A stretch of DNA of 64,000 nucleotides, from positions 62,001 through 126,000 of the forward strand of contig NZ_SMBX01000003.1 of assembly GCF_004342005.1 (NCBI RefSeq), given 5' to 3'. Both the position numbers and the translations under genes were made by a program. Every line of letters starts with the position of its first letter. Position 1 is the stretch's first letter. This document shows positions 9,326 through 16,074 of this stretch, piece after piece. The DNA is from Paracandidimonas soli. Lineage in GTDB: Bacteria; Pseudomonadota; Gammaproteobacteria; Burkholderiales; Burkholderiaceae_B. Under the pieces are notes generated by a model. The model had not been told where the DNA came from and made no database searches. It worked only from the letters and a program-made list of their open reading frames with translations.

Positions 9326-9646
9326 TTATCGGATGAGGGCGCGCCAGGGGCGGCGCCGGTGGTAGCCGTGCAGGGCGTAGCTGGAACCTTTCCAGAAACG
9401 CTGATTACGGTTGCGTTTACGGGTCCTGAGTTCCAGCCAGAGCACATCCAGGGCTTTGTCGTCGTCGCGGGTGAGGATGGCCAGGGTGGGCATGACCACG
9501 AATAAGAGTCCCCACCAGGCCAGGCCAGCTGTCATGGCGATCACTGCGACAACGGCGAAGGCACCCAATGACAGCCGTGTGGGAATCCCCATGAAGGTGG
9601 CCTTGCGGCCCAGACCTTTGAAGACAGGGTAGGTGTGATCGTTCAT
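9326..9646 (-). CDS. virB3: VirB3-like T4SS inner-membrane protein
   Basis: VirB3 is a short inner-membrane protein that works with VirB4 in pilus biogenesis. The 106-residue product shows PVFKGLGRKATFMGIP at its start, then two adjacent hydrophobic segments at about residues 27-60 (LGAFAVVAVIAMTAGLAWWGLLF), then a basic tail. Length, topology and position between virB2 (3 bp upstream) and virB4 match the family. Confidence 0.9.
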   Translation of the reverse strand: MNDHTYPVFKGLGRKATFMGIPTRLSLGAFAVVAVIAMTAGLAWWGLLFVVMPTLAILTRDDDKALDVLWLELRTRKRNRNQRFWKGSSYALHGYHRRRPWRALIR

Positions 9647-9649
9647 GGC

Positions 9650-9970
9650 TTACTTCCAGAGCAGCACAACCAGTTCAGCGGCTGATCCGGCCAGCAGCAC
9701 ACCAATGCCCCAGCGGATGGCGTCGTCCTTGCGCATGACCTCTGCGGAATACAGCACAAAGATGATGATGCCGATGATGATGGCGGCAATCGGCAGGATG
9801 ACATCCAGGTTGTCGCGCAGGGTCTGCAGTGTGGTCTGCGCCCTGGACAGCCCGCCGATGGATTGGGCAGATGCCGCCTGAGTGATGCTGCACAGCAGCA
9901 AGGCTGTCATCCATCTGTTGAAGATATGCTGGCGCTGCGTAGCGTTTCTGAAGTGATTCAGTAGTGACAT
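9650..9970 (-). CDS. virB2: VirB2-like conjugative pilin
   Basis: VirB2/TrbC is the major subunit of the conjugative pilus. The 106-residue precursor has a long leader ending AASAQS and two hydrophobic helices in the mature part (LPIAAIIIGIIIFVLYSA and WGIGVLLAGSAAELVVLL), the usual pilin layout. The ATG at 9970 was chosen because it gives the signal peptide; the open frame continues upstream into low-complexity, proline-rich sequence that is unlikely to be translated. Confidence 0.88.
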   Translation of the reverse strand: MSLLNHFRNATQRQHIFNRWMTALLLCSITQAASAQSIGGLSRAQTTLQTLRDNLDVILPIAAIIIGIIIFVLYSAEVMRKDDAIRWGIGVLLAGSAAELVVLLWK

Positions 9971-10052
9971 GGAAAGACTCCTGCCCCAGACGCCGGGCGG
10001 CGCAGGGGTGACGGTGAAAAGGGAAATGGGTGGCCGGCCTGGTGGGCAGTGG

Positions 10053-10715
10053 TCAGGTGTCGGAACGCTGGCCGGGTTCAGGGTCGGGCGTCGGGGCAAA
10101 GCCGTCAGTCGCCGGGTTGGAGGTGAATCCGTCGGGTGTACCGGGTGGCGCTTCAGGCTGCGGTTTCTGCTTGGGGTTCTTTGGTGGCTGGGCCGGTGTG
10201 CCGGTCGCAGCCGCGGATGTCGTATCGTCGGCAAGCGGCACCAGGGCCGGAACCTTGATGCCTGCCTGGGTCAGTACCTTCCCCACATAGCCGTTGGTAA
10301 AGCCACGCCTGAAATTGCCGGTGTTGTAGCAGGACAGCGCGGCGCGCAGCGCCTGTTGCGGGTCCTTGTGAGCGGGTAAGGCTCGGGCGTAGCAGTCAGC
10401 CAACACGGTCTGGGCTGCTGTCAGATTGCGGCAGGGGTCAAACACGGTCGTGGCATCCAGCTTCAGCCAAGCCCAGTTGCGTACATTGATTTGACCCAGC
10501 CCGGCATCGAAGTCGATGCCCTGGTCAATCAGCCTCTGCGCTGCTGCTGTGGCTTCTTCCAGGCTGCGGGGTTGACGCTTCAGTTGGTGGCCCTTGCGGT
10601 TGACGCCGATGGCGTACTGCTGCGCCCTGGATTCATGCTTGACCACAGCCAGCAGAGTGACCGGGTGAATATCGGGCGCGCAGGCAAGGGCCAGAGCGGC
10701 GAGTTCTGCAAGCAT
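10053..10715 (-). CDS. virB1: VirB1-like lytic transglycosylase
   Basis: VirB1 cuts peptidoglycan to make room for the secretion channel. The 220-residue protein has the SLT-like domain in residues 10-150: the catalytic Glu in VKHESRAQQYAIG, then GLGQINVRNW and ALSCYNTGNFRRGFTNGYV, all family signatures. A proline- and Gln-rich tail (about residues 175-215) follows. It heads the virB2-B3-B4 run and sits 10 bp after the TrbM-like gene. Confidence 0.92.
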   Translation of the reverse strand: MLAELAALALACAPDIHPVTLLAVVKHESRAQQYAIGVNRKGHQLKRQPRSLEEATAAAQRLIDQGIDFDAGLGQINVRNWAWLKLDATTVFDPCRNLTAAQTVLADCYARALPAHKDPQQALRAALSCYNTGNFRRGFTNGYVGKVLTQAGIKVPALVPLADDTTSAAATGTPAQPPKNPKQKPQPEAPPGTPDGFTSNPATDGFAPTPDPEPGQRSDT

Positions 10716-10725
10716 GGCGGCGTCC

Positions 10726-11397
10726 TCAGTTGTTGCTGCGGTGCCGGGGGTCGGTCAGAGAGAAATTCCAGCCGGTCGCCCACTGCCCGGTATGTTCAGC
10801 TTCCCACTCGGCCTGAGCCGCATCGTAATCTTCAGACTTGATCCAGTAGCCGCCCATGGCCGGCCTGCCTACATATCGGACAGACAGTTCATAGGTCCAG
10901 GCGTGATCGTTGTAGACCACGCAATAAGCGGGCAGTTGTGTGAGCGTGACCGTGCGAAGGGGATGCACTTCGTACACGGGTTCGGCGCTGTCGCCGCCGT
11001 AGGTATACCCGCGTTCCCGCCATTTGTAGGCCGTGCCGGCATAGTGGCGGTTCAGAAAGTCTGCATCACATTTGCCAGCCCCTCGGGAAATGGCGTCGAT
11101 GCGTTGCGCCATGCCTGGTTCGCCGGATGCCGGGCATTCAGACAGGAAAGCCCGTCTGGCCGCTACAGTTGCAGACCAGTCCAGGCCGCGCCGGTTGAAC
11201 TTCTTTATGTCGAAATAATGATCCAGCGACGGGCTGCATTCGCCAGGGCGCAGGCTGGATGACAGGCATAGCGTCGCTTCGCAGGCCAGGCGGGGAATGC
11301 CTGTCAGCAGCTCAATGGTGCCGTTCGCGTGGGCAGCAGGAGCCAGGACGCAGGCAAGCGCCAGCGCCCCAGCCCGCAGGGCGGGAAGGGTGTGCAT
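10726..11397 (-). CDS. TrbM/KikA-like exported conjugation protein
   Basis: The 223-residue protein has a signal peptide (ALALACVLAPAAHA) and next to it ACEATLCLSSSLRPGECSP, followed by LDHYFDIKKF, the Cys-rich signature of TrbM/KikA proteins found in conjugative clusters. Several further Cys (KCDADF, AYCVVYND) suggest disulfides in the periplasm. The molecular role of TrbM is not settled; it is linked to mating-pair formation. It is the first T4SS gene after the regulatory RHH gene. Confidence 0.75.
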   Translation of the reverse strand: MHTLPALRAGALALACVLAPAAHANGTIELLTGIPRLACEATLCLSSSLRPGECSPSLDHYFDIKKFNRRGLDWSATVAARRAFLSECPASGEPGMAQRIDAISRGAGKCDADFLNRHYAGTAYKWRERGYTYGGDSAEPVYEVHPLRTVTLTQLPAYCVVYNDHAWTYELSVRYVGRPAMGGYWIKSEDYDAAQAEWEAEHTGQWATGWNFSLTDPRHRSNN

Positions 11398-11447
11398 GGG
11401 GAAGTCTCCGGGAAGGGGTAGAGCGTGCGGCCTGTCGGCCTGGGGGA

Positions 11448-11741
11448 TCAGCGCTGCTGTTGCAGCGTCTGTTGTGCGATGGCGAGATGTTCAGGCTTGG
11501 CCATCGCCCGCAGCAGGTGGGCGCTTTCAATGGCGGCCAGGCGGGTGTCGCGCAGGTGGCCCAAATCAGCCACGATCTGGCGCAGCAGCGTCAGTTCTTC
11601 CTGCAGCGTGTCGTCGGCGGAAAGGCGACGCCTAATGTAGTTAGAAAGGGATAGCCCGGACAGGGCGGCGGCTTCGCCTAGGCGCGCAGCATGGGACGGG
11701 GTCACCCGAATGCGGATGACCTCGGAAAGAGGTTCGTTCAT
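11448..11741 (-). CDS. Ribbon-helix-helix protein, mobilisation or operon regulator
   Basis: A 97-residue protein with a ribbon-helix-helix N-terminus: the strand VIRIRVTPSHAAR is followed by helix LGEAAALSGLS and SLSNYIRRRL, then a Gln-rich helical tail (QQTLQQQR). Such proteins act as MobC/TraJ-like accessory factors at oriT or as repressors of the mating operon. The ATG at 11741 was chosen because it begins the RHH fold directly. It precedes the TrbM-like gene on the same strand. Which of the two roles applies cannot be told from sequence. Confidence 0.7.
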   Translation of the reverse strand: MNEPLSEVIRIRVTPSHAARLGEAAALSGLSLSNYIRRRLSADDTLQEELTLLRQIVADLGHLRDTRLAAIESAHLLRAMAKPEHLAIAQQTLQQQR

Positions 11742-11767
11742 GAAAACTCCTGTGTATGAATACAGGC

Positions 11768-12361
11768 TTAACGTGCGATAGGGCGGAAGTATCCCTTGAT
11801 GCAATCCAGGTTGCGGATGGCTATCTGGATGTGCGTGCGTCGATGGAACCCGGCACCAGGGTAAAGCTCAACATCTTCCCTGAATGGCGCCCTGACGGAG
11901 TCGTAGGGTGGCAGACCTTTGCCTTCCCGGTATGTGTGGACGGCAGTGATGACCTGACAATCTAGCTCCCGCCTGAGTTTGTCAGGCCCGCCTTTGTTGG
12001 CAGGCAACGGTATACCCAGTTCGTTATAGCTTTCTGTCAGAATGGCGTAGGCTTCCGCTACCTCTTCAAGACCCGACCGAGTGGTCAGATCAAGGCATAA
12101 TTTCAGGTCAAGAACTGCGCCGACCGCGTCCGGTGTCTTGATCTTGGATTTTGCATTGCCCGTGCTAGCCCACTCGTATGCTCGCTGAGGATCATTTTCC
12201 CAGAAATAGATACCGTGACCCAGCCATTCGTACTTGCCGGCACTCGGTTTCAGGTGCTTTGAAGGGTCAGCGACCAGTGTGCTAACAGTTTCCTGCTCTG
12301 TTCCGTGGAAGCCAAGAATAAACGACGGCTGCGTCTGATACAAAAGCCACGAATTAGCCAC
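11768..12361 (-). CDS. Putative ADP-ribosyltransferase-like toxin of a TA pair
   Basis: The 197-residue product carries ILGFHGTEQE near residue 15 and WLGHGIYFWENDPQRAYEWA near residue 45. The H...GxGIYxW..A..WA pattern resembles DUF3990-type proteins with an ADP-ribosyltransferase fold (His, Tyr of the H-Y-E triad). It begins with GTG at 12361, inside the 3' end of the upstream small gene, an 8-bp overlap typical of toxin-antitoxin operons. Toxin activity is inference from fold resemblance and gene order. The protein may instead be a host-interacting effector. Confidence 0.6.
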   Translation of the reverse strand: MANSWLLYQTQPSFILGFHGTEQETVSTLVADPSKHLKPSAGKYEWLGHGIYFWENDPQRAYEWASTGNAKSKIKTPDAVGAVLDLKLCLDLTTRSGLEEVAEAYAILTESYNELGIPLPANKGGPDKLRRELDCQVITAVHTYREGKGLPPYDSVRAPFREDVELYPGAGFHRRTHIQIAIRNLDCIKGYFRPIAR

Positions 12362-12569
12362 GGATCAAATTCTTTCGCTTGCCTTCTGGTGTGAGGACGC
12401 CCAGCTCAACGAGAAACTTACGAGCGGCTTCAGGGGAGGCAGCGACCTTCTTACGGTACGCGCGCATATCTTTGAGCAAGGCTTCGCCTTCCAATATCTT
12501 GGTATGGCCGACAGCTGGCTCGGAGCGGCGTCGTATACGATTGATGGTGCTGGATGTAGTGTTGCTCAT
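12354..12569 (-). CDS. Putative antitoxin
   Basis: A 71-residue protein with a disordered, basic N-terminus (STINRIRRRS) and a helical C-terminal half (SPEAARKFLVELGVLTPEGK) that resembles the tail of small antitoxins. The ATG at 12569 has a strong GGGGGTG Shine-Dalgarno just upstream; an in-frame ATG at 12620 would add 17 residues. It overlaps the putative toxin start by 8 bp. Assignment rests mainly on this pairing. Confidence 0.6.
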   Translation of the reverse strand: MSNTTSSTINRIRRRSEPAVGHTKILEGEALLKDMRAYRKKVAASPEAARKFLVELGVLTPEGKRKNLIRG

Positions 12570-12613
12570 GTTCACCCCCGTCAAGTTCAGATTGGCGTTT
12601 GTGTCCTCGTATT

Positions 12614-12709
12614 TTAGCATCGCTGCCTCTCCGGAATAGCATTCGTGTCCCATTGGCCATAGGGAGCACGGATTTTGATTGAATAGCGGTAGTTGTCGTA
12701 GGTACTCAT
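12614..12709 (-). CDS. Possible 31-codon peptide coupled to the integrase stop
   Basis: An open frame of 31 codons starts at an ATG that overlaps the integrase stop as ATGA and ends at TAA overlapping an alternative antitoxin ATG. The predicted peptide (MSTYDNYRYSIKIRAPYGQW, then 11 more) has the look of a real N-terminus. It may be a short coupled gene or the remnant of a longer one. Nothing more can be said. Confidence 0.3.
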   Translation of the reverse strand: MSTYDNYRYSIKIRAPYGQWDTNAIPERQRC

Positions 12710-14019
12710 GCTCTGAGCCGAAACGCTGATCTGGGCTTTTCGCGTATGAACTGCAGGACTTTGCTGTCCGGCTGGGGCAGCTTGCCAGCTTCCAGTTCAT
12801 CCAGAAAGTTGGCCCATTGCTGGACCATGGTTTTCCGCTGAGCGATGAATTCTGCGCGGTCGTAGCTGCTGCCGAGTTCTTCATCGGATGTATGCGCCAA
12901 GTGGCGCTCGATGACATCCGGGTCCCAGCCCAGATGTTCTCGAATCATGGTGCGAGCTGTGGCGCGGAAACCATGACCAGTGATCTGTTCCTTGGTGTCG
13001 TAACCCATGGTACGCAGGGCGACGTTGATGGTGTTTTCGCTGATATACCTACTGGTTTCCGAGCGGCGTGACATGCTGCGGAAGACTGGGCCGGTTGGAC
13101 CAGTGAGCGAATGCAGTTCCTCAAGAATCTCCAATGCTTGGCGCGGCAGGGGGACAATGTGTGCCGGTGTGCGGCTATCGCGTTTCTGCCATTCGCGCAT
13201 TTTCATCTTCTCAGGTGGGCAGCGCCAGAGTTCAACCTCTAAATTGATGTCTTCCCAATCTGCAAAGCGGATTTGACCAGGCCGCTGAAACAGCATGGGT
13301 GCTAACCGCAGCGCGCAGCAAGTGATGAAGTTGCCGTGGTAGTTGCGGATATCACGCATGAGTTGGCCGAGCTGCGCTGGATCAGTGATGGCCGCGTAAT
13401 GTCGGCCACGGGGCGAAGGCAGCCCGCCCGTGTACCTGTTGACGAAGTTCTTTGCCGGTTCCAATGTGCCAAGGTCCACGGCGTACTGATAGATGTGCTG
13501 GATGACCTCACGTATCCGTTGCGCAGTTTCAAGATTGCCGCGCTCTTTAGGGCGGTGCAGGCATGACACAATTTCCGTAGGCAGAATGGTGTCGATGGGC
13601 TTGTCTCCCACCCAAGGAAACACATGAAGTTCCAGGTGCCGGATGATCCTGTGCGAGTACGCATCAGACCAATGCCTATCTTTGGTAGCGCTCTTGTGCC
13701 ACGCACGGGCCATGAGTTCAAAAGTCTGAAGGCGGGCTGTCCGGGCCAGTTCTTCCTCGCGGCCACGAACGTCCTTGGGATCCTGACCGTTGGCACGTAG
13801 GCTGTTTGCCTCGTTTGCCTTGATCCGAGCCTGGGCCAGCGTGACGCCCGGATATGGCCCCATGCCGAGCTTCACAGGCTTGCCGTGTCTCATGTACCGA
13901 TAGATCCATGCCTTGCCTGTCGCTCGAACGCGCAGGTAGAGGTTGTCGCCGTCGTTCAGCAGATATTCTTTTGGGCCGGGCTTGGCCGCTCTGATCTGAG
14001 TCTCGCTCAGTAAGCCCAT
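12706..14019 (-). CDS. Tyrosine integrase of the island (DUF4102 type)
   Basis: The 437-residue protein is a P4-type tyrosine recombinase that inserts and excises the element. The N-terminal arm-binding DUF4102 domain is seen in residues 5-85 (LNDGDNLYLRVRATGKAWIY). The catalytic part has Arg in QRPGQIRFADW, the HGFRATARTM box (His-x-x-Arg), HLAH and the nucleophile Tyr in GSSYDRAEF. It sits at the right edge of the island with its start facing the boundary, the usual layout for elements that target tRNA 3' ends. Confidence 0.93.
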   Translation of the reverse strand: MGLLSETQIRAAKPGPKEYLLNDGDNLYLRVRATGKAWIYRYMRHGKPVKLGMGPYPGVTLAQARIKANEANSLRANGQDPKDVRGREEELARTARLQTFELMARAWHKSATKDRHWSDAYSHRIIRHLELHVFPWVGDKPIDTILPTEIVSCLHRPKERGNLETAQRIREVIQHIYQYAVDLGTLEPAKNFVNRYTGGLPSPRGRHYAAITDPAQLGQLMRDIRNYHGNFITCCALRLAPMLFQRPGQIRFADWEDINLEVELWRCPPEKMKMREWQKRDSRTPAHIVPLPRQALEILEELHSLTGPTGPVFRSMSRRSETSRYISENTINVALRTMGYDTKEQITGHGFRATARTMIREHLGWDPDVIERHLAHTSDEELGSSYDRAEFIAQRKTMVQQWANFLDELEAGKLPQPDSKVLQFIREKPRSAFRLRA

Positions 14020-14023
14020 GACT

Positions 14024-14079
14024 TGTACCCCCGGAGGCCGTTAATGACGAAACCATTGTGGGGTACAAACTGGGGTACA
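14024..14079. repeat. GGGGTACA repeats upstream of the island integrase
   Basis: The octamer GGGGTACA occurs twice in direct orientation at 14060-14067 and 14072-14079 (12 bp apart) and once inverted at 14024-14031, just upstream of the integrase start at 14019. Clustered short repeats in this place may be recombinase arm sites or an operator for the integrase promoter. Only the repetition is seen; the role is inferred. Confidence 0.5.
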
Positions 14080-14191
14080 GACAAACTCGGGATGTAGCGA
14101 CGCGCAGTGAGACGTCCTGGGCGGCGATTTGCGCCTAAGACATTGATTTTTTTGAGATTTGGGAGGTTTTGAAGCGTGCTGGAACAGCAGA

Positions 14192-14207
14192 ATGGTGGCT
14201 TGGGCGC
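14192..14207. other. Candidate attachment-site remnant (tRNA-Phe 3'-end-like)
   Basis: ATGGTGGCTTGGGCG here matches ATGGTGGCCTTGGGCG at the 3' end of tRNA-Phe (50975-50990) with one base missing. It lies between the island integrase and the prophage, where a displaced tRNA 3' fragment would be expected if both elements used the same target. The match is short and gapped and the flanks do not extend it, so it is only a candidate. Confidence 0.3.
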
Positions 14208-14431
14208 ACCCACATCATGCCTGCAAAGCCAATGTTCATGGGGGTTTCCAGTTTTTCTTTGCGAGAGATACTGTCAGTGATACTGTCATAAGTAAGCATT
14301 TGTCCAATGCCTCTGCGGCCGTCGTCAGCAACCGGCCGGCAGCCATGATCCTCCCTGACCCTCGATCGAGATAGAAATGTCGCGCGTACGTGCATGCGCG
14401 CGCCGGAACCTTCCGAAAAAATTTAAGCGGG

Positions 14432-14730
14432 CCGTGGGAAAAGTGTAATCTCCGTAACTTTTTCCGGAAAATCGCCGGAAAGCCTTTATCCATGCGGTTT
14501 TCAGCTTCCCGTAAGAGCGTAACTTTTGCGTAACCTGACCGTAACCTTATTACAGTCTTATAGTGTAATTTTCTTAAAAAATATATATCTTATTTATCAA
14601 ATACTTATAAAAATATTACGTTTCAGGTTACGGTAAATTACGGTGGGACCGTAATCAAACAATCTTTTTTATATCAAATACTTATGGATCAAAAAATGGA
14701 AGGGTTACGGAGATTACACTTTTCCCACGG
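14432..14730. repeat. 27-bp perfect inverted repeat enclosing CGTAA/TTACG elements; possible phage origin
   Basis: The arms 14432-14458 and 14704-14730 are exact reverse complements over 27 nt (CCGTGGGAAAAGTGTAATCT and on to CCGTAAC). Between and within them CGTAA or TTACG occurs about nine times (near 14453, 14510, 14518, 14529, 14540, 14616, 14628, 14638, 14650, 14705). A second inverted pair is GTAACCTGA (14530) with TCAGGTTAC (14623), and TATCAAATACTTAT is repeated directly at 14595 and 14672. The interior is strongly AT-rich. This is the design of an iteron origin; the phage primase-helicase would be the natural partner. No gene is seen here. Confidence 0.6.
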
Positions 14731-14732
14731 TC

Positions 14733-14999
14733 CACTCGATATTTCTGGCGATCGTTGGCAGTGTCCCATGACGGGTCATAGGAGCCCCATACAGCATTCT
14801 TCTGAAACCTGGACTGTCGGCCTTCAGCGCCTGTGAAACGGCTCTCCAGCGGCCTGTACGCATTGATCTGGCTGCATTAATAAGTGCTTATTGGGCGAGC
14901 GTCGGGGGCGCGGAGGGGACGGCGATTTAGGGGTAGAGGCCGGGAGTGGTCACCTTTTGACCAGCGGCCGTCAGCCGGCCCGGGCCGGCGAGCCAGGGC
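14733..14999. other. Gene-free stretch left of the portal gene; possible cos region
   Basis: No coding gene is supported between the inverted repeat and the portal terminator. Seen here are two short palindromes, ATGACGGGTCAT at 14768-14779 and AATAAGTGCTTATT at 14879-14892, and a G-rich tract from 14894 to about 14924 that starts GGCGAGCGTCGGGGGCGCGG. P2 phages carry cos just left of Q and the P2 cohesive end begins GGCGAGGCGGGG, so this tract is a candidate cos site. Support is position and loose resemblance only. Confidence 0.3.
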
Positions 15000-15024
15000 A
15001 AAAAAAAACCGCCCGAGGGCGGTT
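15000..15024 (-). terminator. Intrinsic terminator after the P-Q operon
   Basis: AACCGCCC-GA-GGGCGGTT (15007-15024) forms an 8-bp stem. On the minus strand it is followed by a run of nine T (A-run 15000-15008 on plus). It lies about 20 bp after the portal stop at 15046, so it ends the minus-strand terminase-portal transcript. Confidence 0.85.
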
Positions 15025-15045
15025 CAGAGGGGCGGCAGCGTATTG

Positions 15046-16074
15046 CTACCGTAGCGGCGGGGACGAGCTGGGCTCGCCGAAATCGAGGTCGTAGTCGTTG
15101 AAGCGTACGACCTCTTCGCCCACCCAGTCGTTCAACTCCTTGAAGCGTTCCTGCAGGGGCAACAACTCGTTGGCCACGAACACCTTGGCAACCGGTTCTA
15201 CTGCGCCGAACCCACCAGCGACGCTGGGCATCACGCCCATAAGCTGAGGTGGCACCCGGTGGGCGGCCAGGATGTCGTCGCGCGTCACGTTCTTGATGTT
15301 GAAAAATTCGTCTTTGGCGGCGACTTCCGATAGCGGTATGACCTGCAACCCTTTTTCTTTTCCGTTCGGCGCGTACATGAACAGGTTTCGGAAATTGCCA
15401 GGGCCTTTGCTGCTTTTCACTGCCGTGCGAAGAGCATCGATGTCTGCTTCGTTGTGCGCCGCATCGGTCAAATACATTATGTAGCCGGCGTGGCTGCCAT
15501 TCTTGTAGTAGCGGCGCCGGAACAGCGTGGCATTCTCATTTAGCCACGCCGACTGAAGGGCCGACAGGTATTCCGGCACGCCGTAGATTTCTTGGTTCAG
15601 ATCCGGCTCGAGCAGGTGAAATATCTTCCCTGGCTCGAACTCATGCGCTTGCCCCCATTCCTTGATGAAAAAATACTGGTTCAGATCTTTGCTCGACCTG
15701 CGCATGTATTTGGCCAGCGAATGCTTCAGGGCGATAGGTTTGCCCAGGCGGTTGCTACGTTCTTCCAGGTAGCAGTTTCCCATCACAAGGTGATCGAGCA
15801 CGAACGAGCTGAAAGTACTGCGCGATAGCAACGGGTGTGGCTTGAACGTACTGACAAGAATATTGCGCTTCACATAGATCGCGGAGCTGTGGTGCGGGCT
15901 TGCCCGAAAGGAGCGCGCCAGGCCGTCCAGGCTGATAGGCGGGTCATACCACCGTCCGTTGTCCAACGACTGGAAATACTCGACGATGCGACCGTGGTCG
16001 AGCACCGATTCGGGCTCTCCGAAAGTGAAGACCTCTACGCTTGCGGCGTTGGGCACTTGCTCTTGCTGTTCCAT
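15046..16074 (-). CDS. Q: Portal protein (P2 GpQ)
   Basis: The portal ring at one capsid vertex is the gate for DNA packaging and the site of tail joining. The 342-residue protein has the PBSX/P2 portal signatures YDPPISLDGLARSFRASPHH near the N-terminus, KHSLAKYMRR, the segment EPDLNQEIYGVPEYLSALQS and the C-terminal VPPQLMGVMPSVAGGFG. The start at 16074 overlaps the terminase stop as TAATG. An open frame continues upstream, but that start lies inside the terminase gene. Length matches P2 Q (344 residues). Confidence 0.96.
   Translation of the reverse strand: MEQQEQVPNAASVEVFTFGEPESVLDHGRIVEYFQSLDNGRWYDPPISLDGLARSFRASPHHSSAIYVKRNILVSTFKPHPLLSRSTFSSFVLDHLVMGNCYLEERSNRLGKPIALKHSLAKYMRRSSKDLNQYFFIKEWGQAHEFEPGKIFHLLEPDLNQEIYGVPEYLSALQSAWLNENATLFRRRYYKNGSHAGYIMYLTDAAHNEADIDALRTAVKSSKGPGNFRNLFMYAPNGKEKGLQVIPLSEVAAKDEFFNIKNVTRDDILAAHRVPPQLMGVMPSVAGGFGAVEPVAKVFVANELLPLQERFKELNDWVGEEVVRFNDYDLDFGEPSSSPPLR

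Larger units (their letters stand above)
1..14191. mobile_element. Right end of an integrative conjugative element or genomic island (partial)
   Basis: This stretch holds a VirB-type mating-pair apparatus on the minus strand, a toxin-antitoxin-like pair, a ribbon-helix-helix protein and a tyrosine integrase at its right edge. That mix is typical of integrative conjugative elements. No relaxase, coupling protein or virB11 is seen, so those must lie left of the window if they exist. The right limit is inferred from the integrase start and a weak tRNA-Phe-like match at 14192; the left limit is outside the window. Confidence 0.7.

Noticed and set aside
14891-15094. Small frame (67 codons) over the G-rich tract and terminator
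   Set aside because: It crosses an intrinsic terminator, is low in complexity and runs antisense into the portal gene.
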